A stretch of DNA of 58,628 nt from [Eubacterium] saphenum (GTDB taxonomy: Bacteria > Bacillota > Clostridia > Lachnospirales > Anaerotignaceae), in the NCBI GenBank assembly GCA_004557645.1, contig SFGI01000008.1, positions 1 to 58,628 of the forward strand, written 5' to 3'. Shown piece by piece: positions 15,907 through 24,832 of this stretch (position 1 is its first letter; every line of letters starts with the position of its first letter). Both the position numbers and the translations under genes were made by a program. The notes beneath the pieces were generated by a model. That model saw only the letters and a list, made by a program, of their open reading frames with translations, ran no database searches and had not been told where the DNA came from.

Positions 15907-17862
15907 ATGACAGACAGAATGAAGGCTTTGGTAGAGCAGCTCAACGAAGCTTCCAAAGCATATTATCAGGAAGACAGAGAGATTTTGTCCAATCAGGAAT
16001 ATGATGCCCTCTATGATGAATTGGTGGCGTTGGAGGAAAAAACAGGCACTGTTTTAGCCAACAGCCCCACCCAAAAAGTGGGCTATACCGTTCTGAGCAA
16101 TCTGGTGAAGGTGCGCCACGAAAGCCCCATCCTTTCTTTGGATAAGACAAAGGAAACGGCGAAGCTGGCAAGCTTTCTTCTGGATAAGGAAGGCATCCTT
16201 TCCTGGAAGCTGGATGGTTTGACTATCGTTTTGAAATATAACAATGGCACGCTGGAACAGGCCATCACCCGCGGCAATGGGGAAATAGGCGAGGATGTGA
16301 CCCACAATGCCCGTGTGTTCAGCAATCTGCCCTTGTCCATCCCTTTCAAGGGAGAATTGGTGCTGCGGGGGGAAGGTGTTATTCCTTACAGCGAATTTTA
16401 CCGCATTAATGAAGAACTGGGGGAGGAAGAGCAGTATAAAAACCCCCGCAACCTCTGCAGCGGTACCGTGCGACAGTTAAACAGCGAAATTGCCGCAAAA
16501 AGAAACGTCAAATTTATTGCTTTTACACTGGTGAGTGCGGAAGGAGAAGAGATTTCCGACAGCAAAGCGGCAAATATGGACTGGCTGGCAAAAATGGGCT
16601 TTGACGTGGTGGAGCATGTGATGGTCACAGCAGAAACTGTGGCGGCGGAAGTGGAAAATTTCCGCAATAAAATCGAAGAAAACGATATTGCCTCCGATGG
16701 CTTGGTTCTGACCTTCGACAGTATTTCCTACAGCCAAAGCCTTGGCAGGACATCCAAATTTCCAAAGGATTCCATCGCCTTTAAATGGGCAGATGAAATG
16801 GCGGAAACCACCCTCCGAGCAATCGAATGGAATACATCCCGTACAGGGCTGATGAACCCTGTGGCGATTTTTGACCCTGTGGAGTTGGAAGGCTCTACGG
16901 TGAGCCGTGCCAGTGTCCATAATGTGAGCATTTTGAAGGAATTGAAGCTGAGCATTGGGGATACCATTAAAGTCTATAAAGCGAATATGATCATCCCTCA
17001 GATTGCGGAAAATTTGACGGGAAAGGTTTCCACTGCGGAAATCCCCAAGGCATGTTTTGTCTGCGGCGGGGAAACGGAACTGCGAAAGCTGCGGGACGGG
17101 GAAGCCCTTTACTGCACCAACCCTAACTGTTCCGCCCAGCGGATACAGGCTTTGAGCCATTTTGTTTCCCGGGATGCCATGAATATGGAAGGGCTTTCCG
17201 AGGAGACTCTGAAAAAATTCCTGGAAAAGGGCTTTGTGGAAAACTACCCCGATTTGTTCCGTCTGGAGCAATACAAAGAGGAAATTTGTGAAATGGAAGG
17301 CTTTGGAGCCAAATCCTACAGCAATCTGATTGCCTCTATCGAAAAGGCGAAGGATGTGGAATTGCCCAATTTCATCTATGCTTTGGGCATCAACCATGTG
17401 GGCCTGCGAAACGCAAAGCTGCTCTGCGCCCATTGCGGATATGATCTGGAAAAAATCAAAGCAGCGACCCAGGAAGAACTGGTGGAGGTGGAAGGCTTTG
17501 GCGAGATCATCGCCCACAGCATCAGCACCTATTTCCAACAGGAGGAACATTTGCGTCTGATGGAGGATGCCCTGCAGTATCTGCGGATCAGGCAGCCGGA
17601 AAAAGCGGAAGAGGGAGCAGAAAGCCCTCTGGCTGGTTTGACTTTCGTTGTGACGGGGGACTTGGAGCAGTTCGCCAACCGCAAGGAATTGCAGGCCCTG
17701 ATCGAAAAGGGCGGCGGCAAGGTGACGGGAAGTGTCACAAAGAAAACCAATTTCCTCATCAATAATGATATCCATTCTGCATCCTCCAAAAATAAAAAGG
17801 CAGCGGAACTGGGCATCCCCATTTTGAGCGAACAGGATTTTATCGATAGATTTATGAAATAA
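15907..17862 (+). CDS. ligA: NAD-dependent DNA ligase LigA
   Basis: Joins nicked DNA using NAD. The protein is 651 aa, slightly short of the usual 665-670. The adenylation domain carries active-site Lys in KLDG, with TRGNGEIGEDVT following; the OB fold follows (SRASVHNV); then a four-Cys zinc finger (CFVCGG ... CTNPNCSAQ), HhH repeats (MEGFGAKS, VEGFGEII) and a C-terminal BRCT domain (from FVVTGDLEQF). The start at ATG 15907 has AGGAG 6 nt upstream; a longer reading from 15826 lacks one. It is in an operon with pcrA. Confidence 0.96.
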   Translation: MTDRMKALVEQLNEASKAYYQEDREILSNQEYDALYDELVALEEKTGTVLANSPTQKVGYTVLSNLVKVRHESPILSLDKTKETAKLASFLLDKEGILSWKLDGLTIVLKYNNGTLEQAITRGNGEIGEDVTHNARVFSNLPLSIPFKGELVLRGEGVIPYSEFYRINEELGEEEQYKNPRNLCSGTVRQLNSEIAAKRNVKFIAFTLVSAEGEEISDSKAANMDWLAKMGFDVVEHVMVTAETVAAEVENFRNKIEENDIASDGLVLTFDSISYSQSLGRTSKFPKDSIAFKWADEMAETTLRAIEWNTSRTGLMNPVAIFDPVELEGSTVSRASVHNVSILKELKLSIGDTIKVYKANMIIPQIAENLTGKVSTAEIPKACFVCGGETELRKLRDGEALYCTNPNCSAQRIQALSHFVSRDAMNMEGLSEETLKKFLEKGFVENYPDLFRLEQYKEEICEMEGFGAKSYSNLIASIEKAKDVELPNFIYALGINHVGLRNAKLLCAHCGYDLEKIKAATQEELVEVEGFGEIIAHSISTYFQQEEHLRLMEDALQYLRIRQPEKAEEGAESPLAGLTFVVTGDLEQFANRKELQALIEKGGGKVTGSVTKKTNFLINNDIHSASSKNKKAAELGIPILSEQDFIDRFMK

Positions 17863-17896
17863 ATGGAAATAGCGGAGAAAATTCCGAAAGAACAGA

Positions 17897-17936
17897 AAAC
17901 CGAGTGTCTGTCTGCAGAAACATTCGGTTTTTCTTT
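17897..17936 (+). terminator. Intrinsic terminator after ligA
   Basis: AAACCGAGTGT/ACATTCGGTTT stem with one G-U pair, followed by TTCTTTTCTT. Confidence 0.75.
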
Positions 17937-17987
17937 TCTTTTGGGAATATATACGTGGGTGAAGCATTGCAAATGGGTCTCATCATC

Positions 17988-18018
17988 AGCAGAAGAGACA
18001 ATTTCTTTCTGCTTTTTT
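17988..18018 (+). terminator. Second terminator-like hairpin before the LysR gene
   Basis: AGCAGAA/TTCTGCT with a 12-nt loop followed by TTTTTT. It is 50 bp beyond the ligA terminator. I saw no gene between them; it may be a back-up terminator or end a short untranslated RNA. Confidence 0.45.
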
Positions 18019-18158
18019 GGTGATTAAATCTATAGATTTTTTCTATTTGTTTTGATATACTTTTGAAAGATATAAAAAAATTAATGGCAGCGATAAGTTT
18101 TTTGATTTGCTGCTTTCTTGTGCGGTTTTTCTGTGGCACGAGAATAGGAGGGAAAGTC

Positions 18159-19049
18159 ATGAATTTGAACCAGCTGTATTATTTTAAAACTCTGGCAGAG
18201 TTGGAGCATTATACCAAAGCGGCGGAAAAGCTGAATATTTCTCAGCCCACCCTGAGCCATTCTATTTCTTCCATGGAAAAGGAGCTAGGGGCAAACCTTT
18301 TTGAAAAACAGGGCAGAAACGTGGTTCTGACCAAATATGGCAGGATCTATATGTTCTATGTGGAAAATGCCCTGACCCAGCTGGAATTGGGCAAAAACCA
18401 GATCGAACGGCTGGTTTCCGAAGGGGGCGGCCATGTGGGTCTGGCTTATATGACATCCGTTGGTACCAACTTTGTACCCGATCTGATCGCCGGTTTTTTG
18501 GATGATCCTCAGAATAAAAATATCTCCTTCTCCTGCTATGAAGGCAATACGAAAACATTGCTGTATAATTTGAAACGAGAAAAATATGACCTGATTTTTT
18601 GTTCTATGGTGGAAGCAGAAAGCGATGTGGAATTCATCCCCGTATATGAACAGAGCCTTGTGGTGATCATGCCCAAAGGGCATCCTCTGGAAAGCAAGAA
18701 AAAGGTAACGATACAGGATATCTGCCCTTATCCTTTGGTTTCCTACACAAAGGAAAGCGGTATGCGCCGCATCATCGACGATATGTTTACAAAGGCGCAG
18801 ATAATGCCCAATATCCTCTGCCAGTTTGAGGACGTCAATTCAATGGCAGGTCTGGTTGCGGCAAATCAGGGCATTGCCATCGTAACGGACAGCCCTGCCC
18901 TGGATAATTACCATGTGACGAAGCTGGAATTGGATACCCCTTATTCCCGCCGTATGGTTTACCTGGCCTATGTGCTGAATCGGTATCTGCCCCCTGCGGT
19001 GGAAAAATTTAAGGATTACACGATCCAGCGGACAAAAGAAAAAAGATAA
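18159..19049 (+). CDS. LysR-type regulator (CynR/CysB-like)
   Basis: LTTR of 296 aa: HTH in residues 1-60 (MNLNQLYYFKTLAELEHYT, then QPTLSHSI), effector domain from about 90. ATG 18159 is preceded by AGGAGGG; the longer reading from 18063 would add an implausible hydrophobic leader. It lies 17 bp upstream of nudC on the same strand, so the two are probably co-transcribed and the regulator may respond to a metabolite tied to NAD turnover. That link is inference from position only. Confidence 0.9.
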   Translation: MNLNQLYYFKTLAELEHYTKAAEKLNISQPTLSHSISSMEKELGANLFEKQGRNVVLTKYGRIYMFYVENALTQLELGKNQIERLVSEGGGHVGLAYMTSVGTNFVPDLIAGFLDDPQNKNISFSCYEGNTKTLLYNLKREKYDLIFCSMVEAESDVEFIPVYEQSLVVIMPKGHPLESKKKVTIQDICPYPLVSYTKESGMRRIIDDMFTKAQIMPNILCQFEDVNSMAGLVAANQGIAIVTDSPALDNYHVTKLELDTPYSRRMVYLAYVLNRYLPPAVEKFKDYTIQRTKEKR

Positions 19050-19066
19050 AGAAAGGGTAATTCAAA

Positions 19067-19936
19067 ATGTTACAGGATTTGGAATATGGCAGATTGGAAA
19101 ACGAATATCGTATCGTGGAACCCACTGCCGATGCGAAAGTCGTTTGTGCCAATGGAAATAAATTGCTGGTGAAAAGAGCATCAGATGATACACTGACACT
19201 GCCCACCTATCAGCAGGTGATGACATGGGCAGAAGAAAATCATTGGCAACACTGGTATGAAAAGAAAGTGCAGTATGTATTTCGCATGCAGGAAGAAGAT
19301 TATTTTATCTGGATGGGCGAAGCGGGAGAAAGCGGCGACTCCGAATATGGGTTTGAAGCAGCCGCAAGCCTACGGCAGATGGTTTCTAAAAATGTCTGCT
19401 ATGCCATGATGACGGCATGGCATCTCTTCGACTGGTATCGCAGCAATCGTTTCTGCGGCAGATGCGGTGCAAAGACCCAGCATGATGAAAAGGAACGCAT
19501 GATGCGCTGTCCGGAATGCAATAACATGATCTTCCCGAAGATCGCACCTTCTGTGATTGTTGGTGTGATCCATGGGGATAAGCTGCTCCTGAGCAAATAT
19601 GCCAACCGCAGCTATACCCGCTATGGTATGATCGCCGGCTTTACAGAAATCGGTGAAACGGTGGAGGAGACCGTTGCCCGGGAAGTCATGGAAGAAGTTG
19701 GACTGAAAGTAAAGAATATCCGTTATTATAAGACACAGCCCTGGGGCGTGACAGGCGGACTGCTGTTGGGCTATTATTGCGATCTGGATGGGGAGGATGA
19801 TACCATCACATTGGATCGGGAAGAACTGGCCATGGCAGAATGGTTCCCCAGAAATGACCTGCCTGCCCATGATGACGGCATCAGCCTGACCCGTGAAATG
19901 ATCCGGGTATTTGAAGAGGGCAGAGAACCGAAATAA
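19067..19936 (+). CDS. nudC: NAD(+) diphosphatase NudC-like Nudix hydrolase
   Basis: Hydrolyses NAD(H) to NMN(H) and AMP and, in characterised homologues, removes NAD caps from RNA. The protein is 289 aa. An N-terminal NUDIX-like region is followed by a zinc ribbon (FCGRCGAKT ... CPECNNMIFP) and the Nudix domain, with box GFTEIGETVEETVAREVMEEVG-type residues near 190-211. The family hallmark after the box, usually SQPWPFP, reads TQPWGVTGG here, so substrate details may differ. It follows a LysR gene by 17 bp and ends at a terminator. Confidence 0.88.
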   Translation: MLQDLEYGRLENEYRIVEPTADAKVVCANGNKLLVKRASDDTLTLPTYQQVMTWAEENHWQHWYEKKVQYVFRMQEEDYFIWMGEAGESGDSEYGFEAAASLRQMVSKNVCYAMMTAWHLFDWYRSNRFCGRCGAKTQHDEKERMMRCPECNNMIFPKIAPSVIVGVIHGDKLLLSKYANRSYTRYGMIAGFTEIGETVEETVAREVMEEVGLKVKNIRYYKTQPWGVTGGLLLGYYCDLDGEDDTITLDREELAMAEWFPRNDLPAHDDGISLTREMIRVFEEGREPK

Positions 19937-19954
19937 CTACATAGAATGAAGATA

Positions 19955-19988
19955 ACAGCCTCCGAAGTTTTTTCGGAGGTTATTTTTT
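19955..19988 (+). terminator. Intrinsic terminator after nudC
   Basis: CCTCCGAA/TTCGGAGG stem (19959-19966, 19972-19979) followed by TTATTTTTTA. Confidence 0.8.
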
Positions 19989-20107
19989 ATTCTTTTTACG
20001 AAAGAATTTCATTTTTGTTCCCTATGTTACAGAATCGTCAAGGAACTGAAATATTTAAGTAATTATTTCATAATATTTACGAATATATTACAAAATATGA
20101 AAAACTA

Positions 20108-20136
20108 TTGTCAAAATAGTTAGCTGATGTTAATAT
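20108..20136 (+). promoter_or_regulatory. Sigma-A promoter of the secreted-protein gene
   Basis: TTGTCA, 17-bp spacer, TAATAT, in an AT-rich 270-bp intergenic region that holds no gene. Confidence 0.6.
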
Positions 20137-20210
20137 GGCCTTGCAAACAGCTGATTGCACAAAAGAGACAAGAATGAGATGAAAAGAAAATCGTAAAAGG
20201 AGGAAGCACC

Positions 20211-22622
20211 ATGAAAAGAGTATTTTCTATGGTATTGGCTGGGGTAATAGCCGTTTCCGCAATGCCTGTAACAGCATTTGCAAAGGATAATGTTACGGCT
20301 ACAGCCAAGATTGTTGGCATGCTGGAGGTAACAAAGGCAGAAGTAGAAGCCAACAACAGTATCATCAACGAAGTTTTGGGCAGTGTTCCAGAACTGCAGA
20401 TCAAGGTACAGGATGTAACATACAAACACACAGGCACAGGGGTAGCGCCTGAGGAAGTAGATGTTACAGTATCTCTGGACAATGCAAAATTCTTGGACGA
20501 TCAGGATTTGGAGAGCCTGATTTCCGTTAGAGATGATGACAACACATGGGTCATCGAAGGCGGTGAAAGCAAAAAAGCAAGACTGGAAGTTTCCGTAGAC
20601 GAAAATGATGCAGATGAAAACGAAGTTACATATACATTCAATGGTAACTTCGAAAAGGACGACGTTATCGTGATCGATCTGTATTCCGTTATGGAAAAGA
20701 CCGGCGAAGGCAGATCTGCTACAGTTTCCGTAGAATCTGAAATGGTAAATGTGGATGATCTGACATATGTGTCCGTTATGAGCAAAGGTCTGAAGGCTTC
20801 CGTTAAAAAAGTAGAAACGGTTGCGATTGAGGAAGTTGCTGAAATTTCTTCCAAGGGCCTGAAGATCGAAGCAGCGGTAGGGAATCTGCCCAGCGAATTG
20901 ACATTGAAGCTTTCCAAAGGCTTTGAATTTTTGAACAGCTGCAATGGCCTGAAAGGGGATGGCTACAGCATCACAAAGAAAAGTGATACAGAATTGACTG
21001 TAGCTGTAGAAGAAGGCCGTTCTGAAATCAACATCAAAGGTGTAGACGGCATCAACAATGGTCAGGGTATCCTGATCGAAGCAACAACAGCAAAAGTTGA
21101 TGATATCGCTTCCATCAAAGTTTCTGCAAAGAATTTTGATTCCGCAAGCATTGATGTCCTGAAAGTTGTAGATTATTCTGTAGGGATGACAATTGACGAA
21201 GATGAAGATGTTCCTGTGATCTACAGTGGTGTAGGCGTGGATAACTATGGTCTGACAGATGATTCCGACCACATGTCTCTGGAAGTTACTGTACAGGAAT
21301 CCTTCCCCGGTGCATGGAACATGAAAAAGGCATTTTCTTTCAAACTGCCTGAAGGCGTATATGTAGCGGAAAAAACAAGCAATGGCAGTAATGGTGTTGA
21401 AGTAACAGAAGCAGAAGGCCTGTATATCGGCGGCAAGGAAGCATCTGCTGAGGACGTGGAAGCAAAATTCCTGAAAGCATATCAGGATGGCGACTATGTG
21501 GAATTCGAGTTCAAGAGAAGAACCTTCGACGATGTGAATACAACAACACAGAGCGAACCTGCGAAGCTGACATTCACACTGGCACTGGTGGCAGACCCTA
21601 CATTCGAGGGCGAAGTTGACCTGACACTGACAGGCGATGATATCGACGAACAGACAGTAACCATCGCAGAATTTGCGAAGCCCTACGAAGTAAAAGCGGA
21701 ACAGAATGACCTGAAGATCGACTACCGCTATACAAAAATTCCTACATCTATCACTGTAACAGAAGCGGAAGCAGGTCTGTGGAAAGAAAAAGAAGCTGTA
21801 TTTGCCCTGAATATTGAAAAAGGCGATGTGATCCAGTTTGAAAAGGATGCAGCATTTACAGTAAATAAAGAATCTGAAATGACACTGAACGATTCTACCA
21901 ATAAGAAAAACGGTACACTGGCATTCCAGGTAAAAGAATCTTCTGATGAAGAAGCGGCAGTGGTAACTATTTCTGATATGGAATTGTATCTGTCCAGAGA
22001 TATCCCTGCTGGTTTCTATGATCTGCTGCTGACAACATCCATGGAACAGGGTTCTGATATGGATGTATCCTTCAGCGGCAAAGGCTCCGGTGTTGGCTAT
22101 CTGGATACAGTCCTGTTTGGCGGTGTAGAAAAGGATGATTATACTGTAGGCGACGTTTCTGATTATGATAATGTTGTGAAAGAAGGTTTCATCAATATCG
22201 TAACAGGCGGCAGAGATGAATATGGTTTCACAACAAAGGTTGTGGTTCCTGTTGGCGAAAATTACATCCTTTCCGGTGAAAACAAGATCGAGCTGGATGT
22301 TCCCGCATATATCAATGATGCAGGCTACACAATGCTCCCTGTAAGAGCAGTGGCAAATGCCCTGGGTATCGATAAGAATGCAGTCCTGTGGGATCAGCCT
22401 ACCAGAACAGTAACGATCATGTATGGTCAGCGTATCATCACAATGACATACGGCCAGAAAGTGATCTATGTAAACGGTTCCGCACTGCCCGCATCTTCTG
22501 CAGTGGAGATCAAAGACGGCAGAACCTTCCTGCCTATGAGAGACCTGGCAACAGCCCTGGGCGTGCTGGATATCCAGTGGGATTCTGTAAACAGAACAGC
22601 AACTCTGAACGGTAATCAGTAA
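20211..22622 (+). CDS. Secreted protein with C-terminal copper-amine-oxidase-type domain
   Basis: Exported protein of 803 aa. A signal peptide ends at VTAFA near residue 25. The long middle (about 30-665) is acidic and beta-rich and resembles no domain I can name. The last 120 residues form the Cu_amine_oxidN1-type stalk domain, with MLPVRAVANALG, VLWDQPTRTVTI, FLPMRDLATALG and WDSVNRTATL. In Clostridia this module is common on envelope proteins and binds wall or polymer rather than copper; that role is family knowledge. AGGAGG precedes ATG 20211. It is monocistronic between strong terminators and has its own promoter, suggesting an abundant surface protein. Confidence 0.8.
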   Translation: MKRVFSMVLAGVIAVSAMPVTAFAKDNVTATAKIVGMLEVTKAEVEANNSIINEVLGSVPELQIKVQDVTYKHTGTGVAPEEVDVTVSLDNAKFLDDQDLESLISVRDDDNTWVIEGGESKKARLEVSVDENDADENEVTYTFNGNFEKDDVIVIDLYSVMEKTGEGRSATVSVESEMVNVDDLTYVSVMSKGLKASVKKVETVAIEEVAEISSKGLKIEAAVGNLPSELTLKLSKGFEFLNSCNGLKGDGYSITKKSDTELTVAVEEGRSEINIKGVDGINNGQGILIEATTAKVDDIASIKVSAKNFDSASIDVLKVVDYSVGMTIDEDEDVPVIYSGVGVDNYGLTDDSDHMSLEVTVQESFPGAWNMKKAFSFKLPEGVYVAEKTSNGSNGVEVTEAEGLYIGGKEASAEDVEAKFLKAYQDGDYVEFEFKRRTFDDVNTTTQSEPAKLTFTLALVADPTFEGEVDLTLTGDDIDEQTVTIAEFAKPYEVKAEQNDLKIDYRYTKIPTSITVTEAEAGLWKEKEAVFALNIEKGDVIQFEKDAAFTVNKESEMTLNDSTNKKNGTLAFQVKESSDEEAAVVTISDMELYLSRDIPAGFYDLLLTTSMEQGSDMDVSFSGKGSGVGYLDTVLFGGVEKDDYTVGDVSDYDNVVKEGFINIVTGGRDEYGFTTKVVVPVGENYILSGENKIELDVPAYINDAGYTMLPVRAVANALGIDKNAVLWDQPTRTVTIMYGQRIITMTYGQKVIYVNGSALPASSAVEIKDGRTFLPMRDLATALGVLDIQWDSVNRTATLNGNQ

Positions 22623-22671
22623 ATAGTTTTTTCTAAATTCCTTTCTTTTTCAATAAACATAGAATCAATAG

Positions 22672-22696
22672 GGGCTCCCAATGGAGCCCTTTTTTC
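22672..22696 (+). terminator. Intrinsic terminator of the secreted-protein gene
   Basis: GGGCTCC-CAAT-GGAGCCC followed by TTTTTTC. Confidence 0.85.
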
Positions 22697-22705
22697 TTTC
22701 AAAAG

Positions 22706-22730
22706 AAAAACCCCCGAATTCCTTCGGGGG
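22706..22730 (-). terminator. Intrinsic terminator of panG-panB
   Basis: On the minus strand CCCCCGAA/TTCGGGGG (22711-22718, 22723-22730) is followed by TTTTTCTTTT. Confidence 0.8.
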
Positions 22731-22753
22731 ATATTTTTATATCTATGTATTGA

Positions 22754-23611
22754 TTATTTATCGTCGTATTCTGCATCCAGCTGCGTCAGGAATTCATCTG
22801 CACAGTCGCTCTTTGCATAAGTCTGCGCGGCAGTGGGGAATGTGCCTGCTTTTACTTCTGCATCGTATTCCATGAAGGCGTTTTTCATTTCTTCACCGAT
22901 GTTCGCGTAACGTTTTACGAATTTAGGCACAAATTCGCCGGACATGCCCAGCATATCCTGATATACCAGAACCTGACCATCGCAGCCGGCACTTGCACCG
23001 ATACCGATGGTGATCATGTTTGTTTTCTTTGTAATGAGTGCAGCCAGTTTGGGAGGTACACATTCCAGAACGACCATGAATGCGCCTGCAGCTTCTACTG
23101 CCAGAGCATCTTCCAGCACACGGCGTGCGTTGTCTTCGCCCTTGCCCTGTACCTTGAAGCCGCCCATAGCGTTTACGGACTGGGGTGTCATGCCGATGTG
23201 AGCGCAAACGGGGATACCGGATGCTGTGATGGCTTTGATCTGTTCACATACGCTCTTGCCGCCTTCCAGTTTTACTGCGTTGCCGCCGCCTTCTTTCATC
23301 AGTCTGCCTGCGTTTGCAACGGCCTGTTCTACAGATACCTGATAGCTCATAAAGGGCATATCCAGAATAACAAATGCATTTTCGCAGGCTCTGCATACGC
23401 TGCGGCCATACATGATCATTTCTTCCATGGTAACGGGCAGTGTATCGGAATAGCCCTGCATAGTCATGCCCAGGCTGTCGCCAACCAGAATTGTATTGAT
23501 GCCAGCGGCATCTACCAGTTTTGCTGTGGAATAATCGTAACAGGTCAGCTGGGAAATTTTTTCACCATTTGCTTTCATTGCCATCAGAGTAGCGATTGTG
23601 TTCTTTTTCAA
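22754..23611 (-). CDS. panB: Ketopantoate hydroxymethyltransferase PanB
   Basis: First step of pantothenate synthesis: transfers a hydroxymethyl group from methylene-THF to 2-oxoisovalerate. The protein is 285 aa, a normal size. Visible motifs: LTCYDYSTAKLVD, metal and substrate loop LVGDSLGM, DMPFMSY, AVKLEGG, HIGMTPQS and the GIGAS segment. The start is a TTG at 23611 with GAAGG 9 nt upstream, overlapping the stop of the preceding gene (TTGA), which indicates translational coupling. No panC or panD is in the window. Confidence 0.95.
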   Translation of the reverse strand: MKKNTIATLMAMKANGEKISQLTCYDYSTAKLVDAAGINTILVGDSLGMTMQGYSDTLPVTMEEMIMYGRSVCRACENAFVILDMPFMSYQVSVEQAVANAGRLMKEGGGNAVKLEGGKSVCEQIKAITASGIPVCAHIGMTPQSVNAMGGFKVQGKGEDNARRVLEDALAVEAAGAFMVVLECVPPKLAALITKKTNMITIGIGASAGCDGQVLVYQDMLGMSGEFVPKFVKRYANIGEEMKNAFMEYDAEVKAGTFPTAAQTYAKSDCADEFLTQLDAEYDDK

Positions 23612-24468
23612 TTCTCATTACCTTCTTTCAAAATCTTTTCCATGTACGTGTAATCAGTTTCCGGATGCTTTGCCTGGGCTGTTTCCATGAGTTTTTGGGA
23701 AACGGCGCGATACAGTTCTCGTTCCTTCTCGCTGGGGAAGCAGGAAAGGTGTTTTTCAACGGTTTTCGTGTCGCAGCGTTCTATAGGGCCCGTCAATGCA
23801 CCAATGGGGCCATCCTGCAGGATATGCTCCGTGTTGCTGCGGATGAGGGGCGTCAGTGCCTGCAGGGCAAGCTCTTTGGAAAATCCGCAGGTCTCCAGTA
23901 ATTCCAGGCTCTCATGCACCAGCGCGCATACAAGATTGCTGGAAATGGCACAGGCAGCGTGGTAGCGTGTCTTTGTCCCGGTAGGGATCACCTGTACGGT
24001 GGGACCCAATGTGCTGAGTATGGTCTGCCAGGTTGAAAGATGCGGCCCATTGCCTTCGATGCAAAAAAAAGCACCCGGCAATTCCCGATACGTTTCCAGC
24101 TTACTGCTGACAGGGAAAAGCGGATGGATAGAATAACCATGTGCGCCAAACAGGCTGATATCTGGAAAAGCCTCTTCAGCGGTCATAGCGCCACTGCAAT
24201 GACATATTTGTTTTCCTGAGATCCCATGACACTTCAGTTCATCATAGACCGAAGTAATCGTTCCGTCTGGAACAGTCAAAAAGAGCGCATCACTGTCTTT
24301 GATCAGTTTGTCCAACCCGTCGTAAAAACGGGAATTTGTAAATTGCGCTGCCTGCTGTGCTGATTCTTGGTGCCGGCTATAATACCCGGTCACTTGAATG
24401 CCTCCTTCAGCAAAGAACTTCCCTAAAGAGAATCCAACTTTGCCTGCTCCAATAAATCCGATCTTCAT
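23608..24468 (-). CDS. panG: PanG-type ketopantoate reductase (Rossmann/DUF2520)
   Basis: A 286-aa protein: NAD(P)-binding Rossmann domain at the N-terminus (GFIGAGKVGFSLG) followed by a DUF2520 helical domain (HPLFPVSS, YHAACAISSN). DUF2520 proteins include PanG, an alternative ketopantoate reductase reported where PanE is absent. Coupling to panB supports that role here. ATG 24468 is chosen because GAAGGTGAT precedes it; the 48 extra codons upstream overlap the structured leader. Reduction of ketopantoate to pantoate is predicted, not proven. Confidence 0.8.
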   Translation of the reverse strand: MKIGFIGAGKVGFSLGKFFAEGGIQVTGYYSRHQESAQQAAQFTNSRFYDGLDKLIKDSDALFLTVPDGTITSVYDELKCHGISGKQICHCSGAMTAEEAFPDISLFGAHGYSIHPLFPVSSKLETYRELPGAFFCIEGNGPHLSTWQTILSTLGPTVQVIPTGTKTRYHAACAISSNLVCALVHESLELLETCGFSKELALQALTPLIRSNTEHILQDGPIGALTGPIERCDTKTVEKHLSCFPSEKERELYRAVSQKLMETAQAKHPETDYTYMEKILKEGNEN

Positions 24469-24612
24469 GTAATCACCTTCTTTTGAGCGGTCAGGTGATG
24501 TGGTCTTTTTCGTTCCGTGGGAACTCGAATTCAGGATATATGTCGGTACAGTTTCCAAATCACATGGAATACCGTCCGCTTTTGGGTCGCAGATGTTTTT
24601 CTGCAGACTCAC
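24469..24612 (-). promoter_or_regulatory. Structured 5' leader of panG-panB
   Basis: From the predicted start near 24612 the RNA runs about 145 nt before panG. It can form three local hairpins in order: GCAGA/TCTGC within a GTC...GAC closing stem (about 24584-24606), GGTA-TTCCA/TGGAA...TACC (about 24545-24575), and GTTCC/GGAAC (about 24515-24527). No U-tract follows. It is a candidate cis-regulatory RNA; the pan motif is known upstream of pantothenate genes in Firmicutes, but I cannot confirm a match by eye. Confidence 0.4.
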
Positions 24613-24618
24613 GAGACC

Positions 24619-24647
24619 ATCATAGCATGCCTATATAGGTTTGTCAA
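24619..24647 (-). promoter_or_regulatory. Strong sigma-A promoter of panG-panB
   Basis: Minus strand TTGACA, 17-bp spacer, TATGAT. Its -35 abuts the T-run of the preceding terminator. Confidence 0.75.
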
Positions 24648-24651
24648 AAGA

Positions 24652-24832
24652 AAAAACCCCTGAATTTCTTCGAGGGTTTTTGTTGCTTTTTACACTTGTG
24701 TCATGGCATTTTTTTGCCCATAGGGGATAAAGAATTTTTGCTGCATATGACCTTGCAAGGTGATCAGACATCTAACGAAAGAGTATGCAAAGGGGAGTGA
24801 ATCTTTTCTAAAATAGAAAGAGTTGCATATCG
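24652..24832 (-). terminator. Terminator of mnmM and gene-free 3' region
   Basis: An imperfect stem AACCC..GAA/TTC..GGGTT (24655-24678) is followed on the minus strand by TTTTTTCTTTT. Between it and the mnmM stop (24679-24832) I see no gene, only a CCTTGCAAGG palindrome at 24751-24760. Confidence 0.55.

Noticed and set aside
16477..17967. 496-aa minus-strand frame opposite ligA
   Set aside because: It is an antisense shadow of an intact ligase gene, without a ribosome site or recognisable motif.
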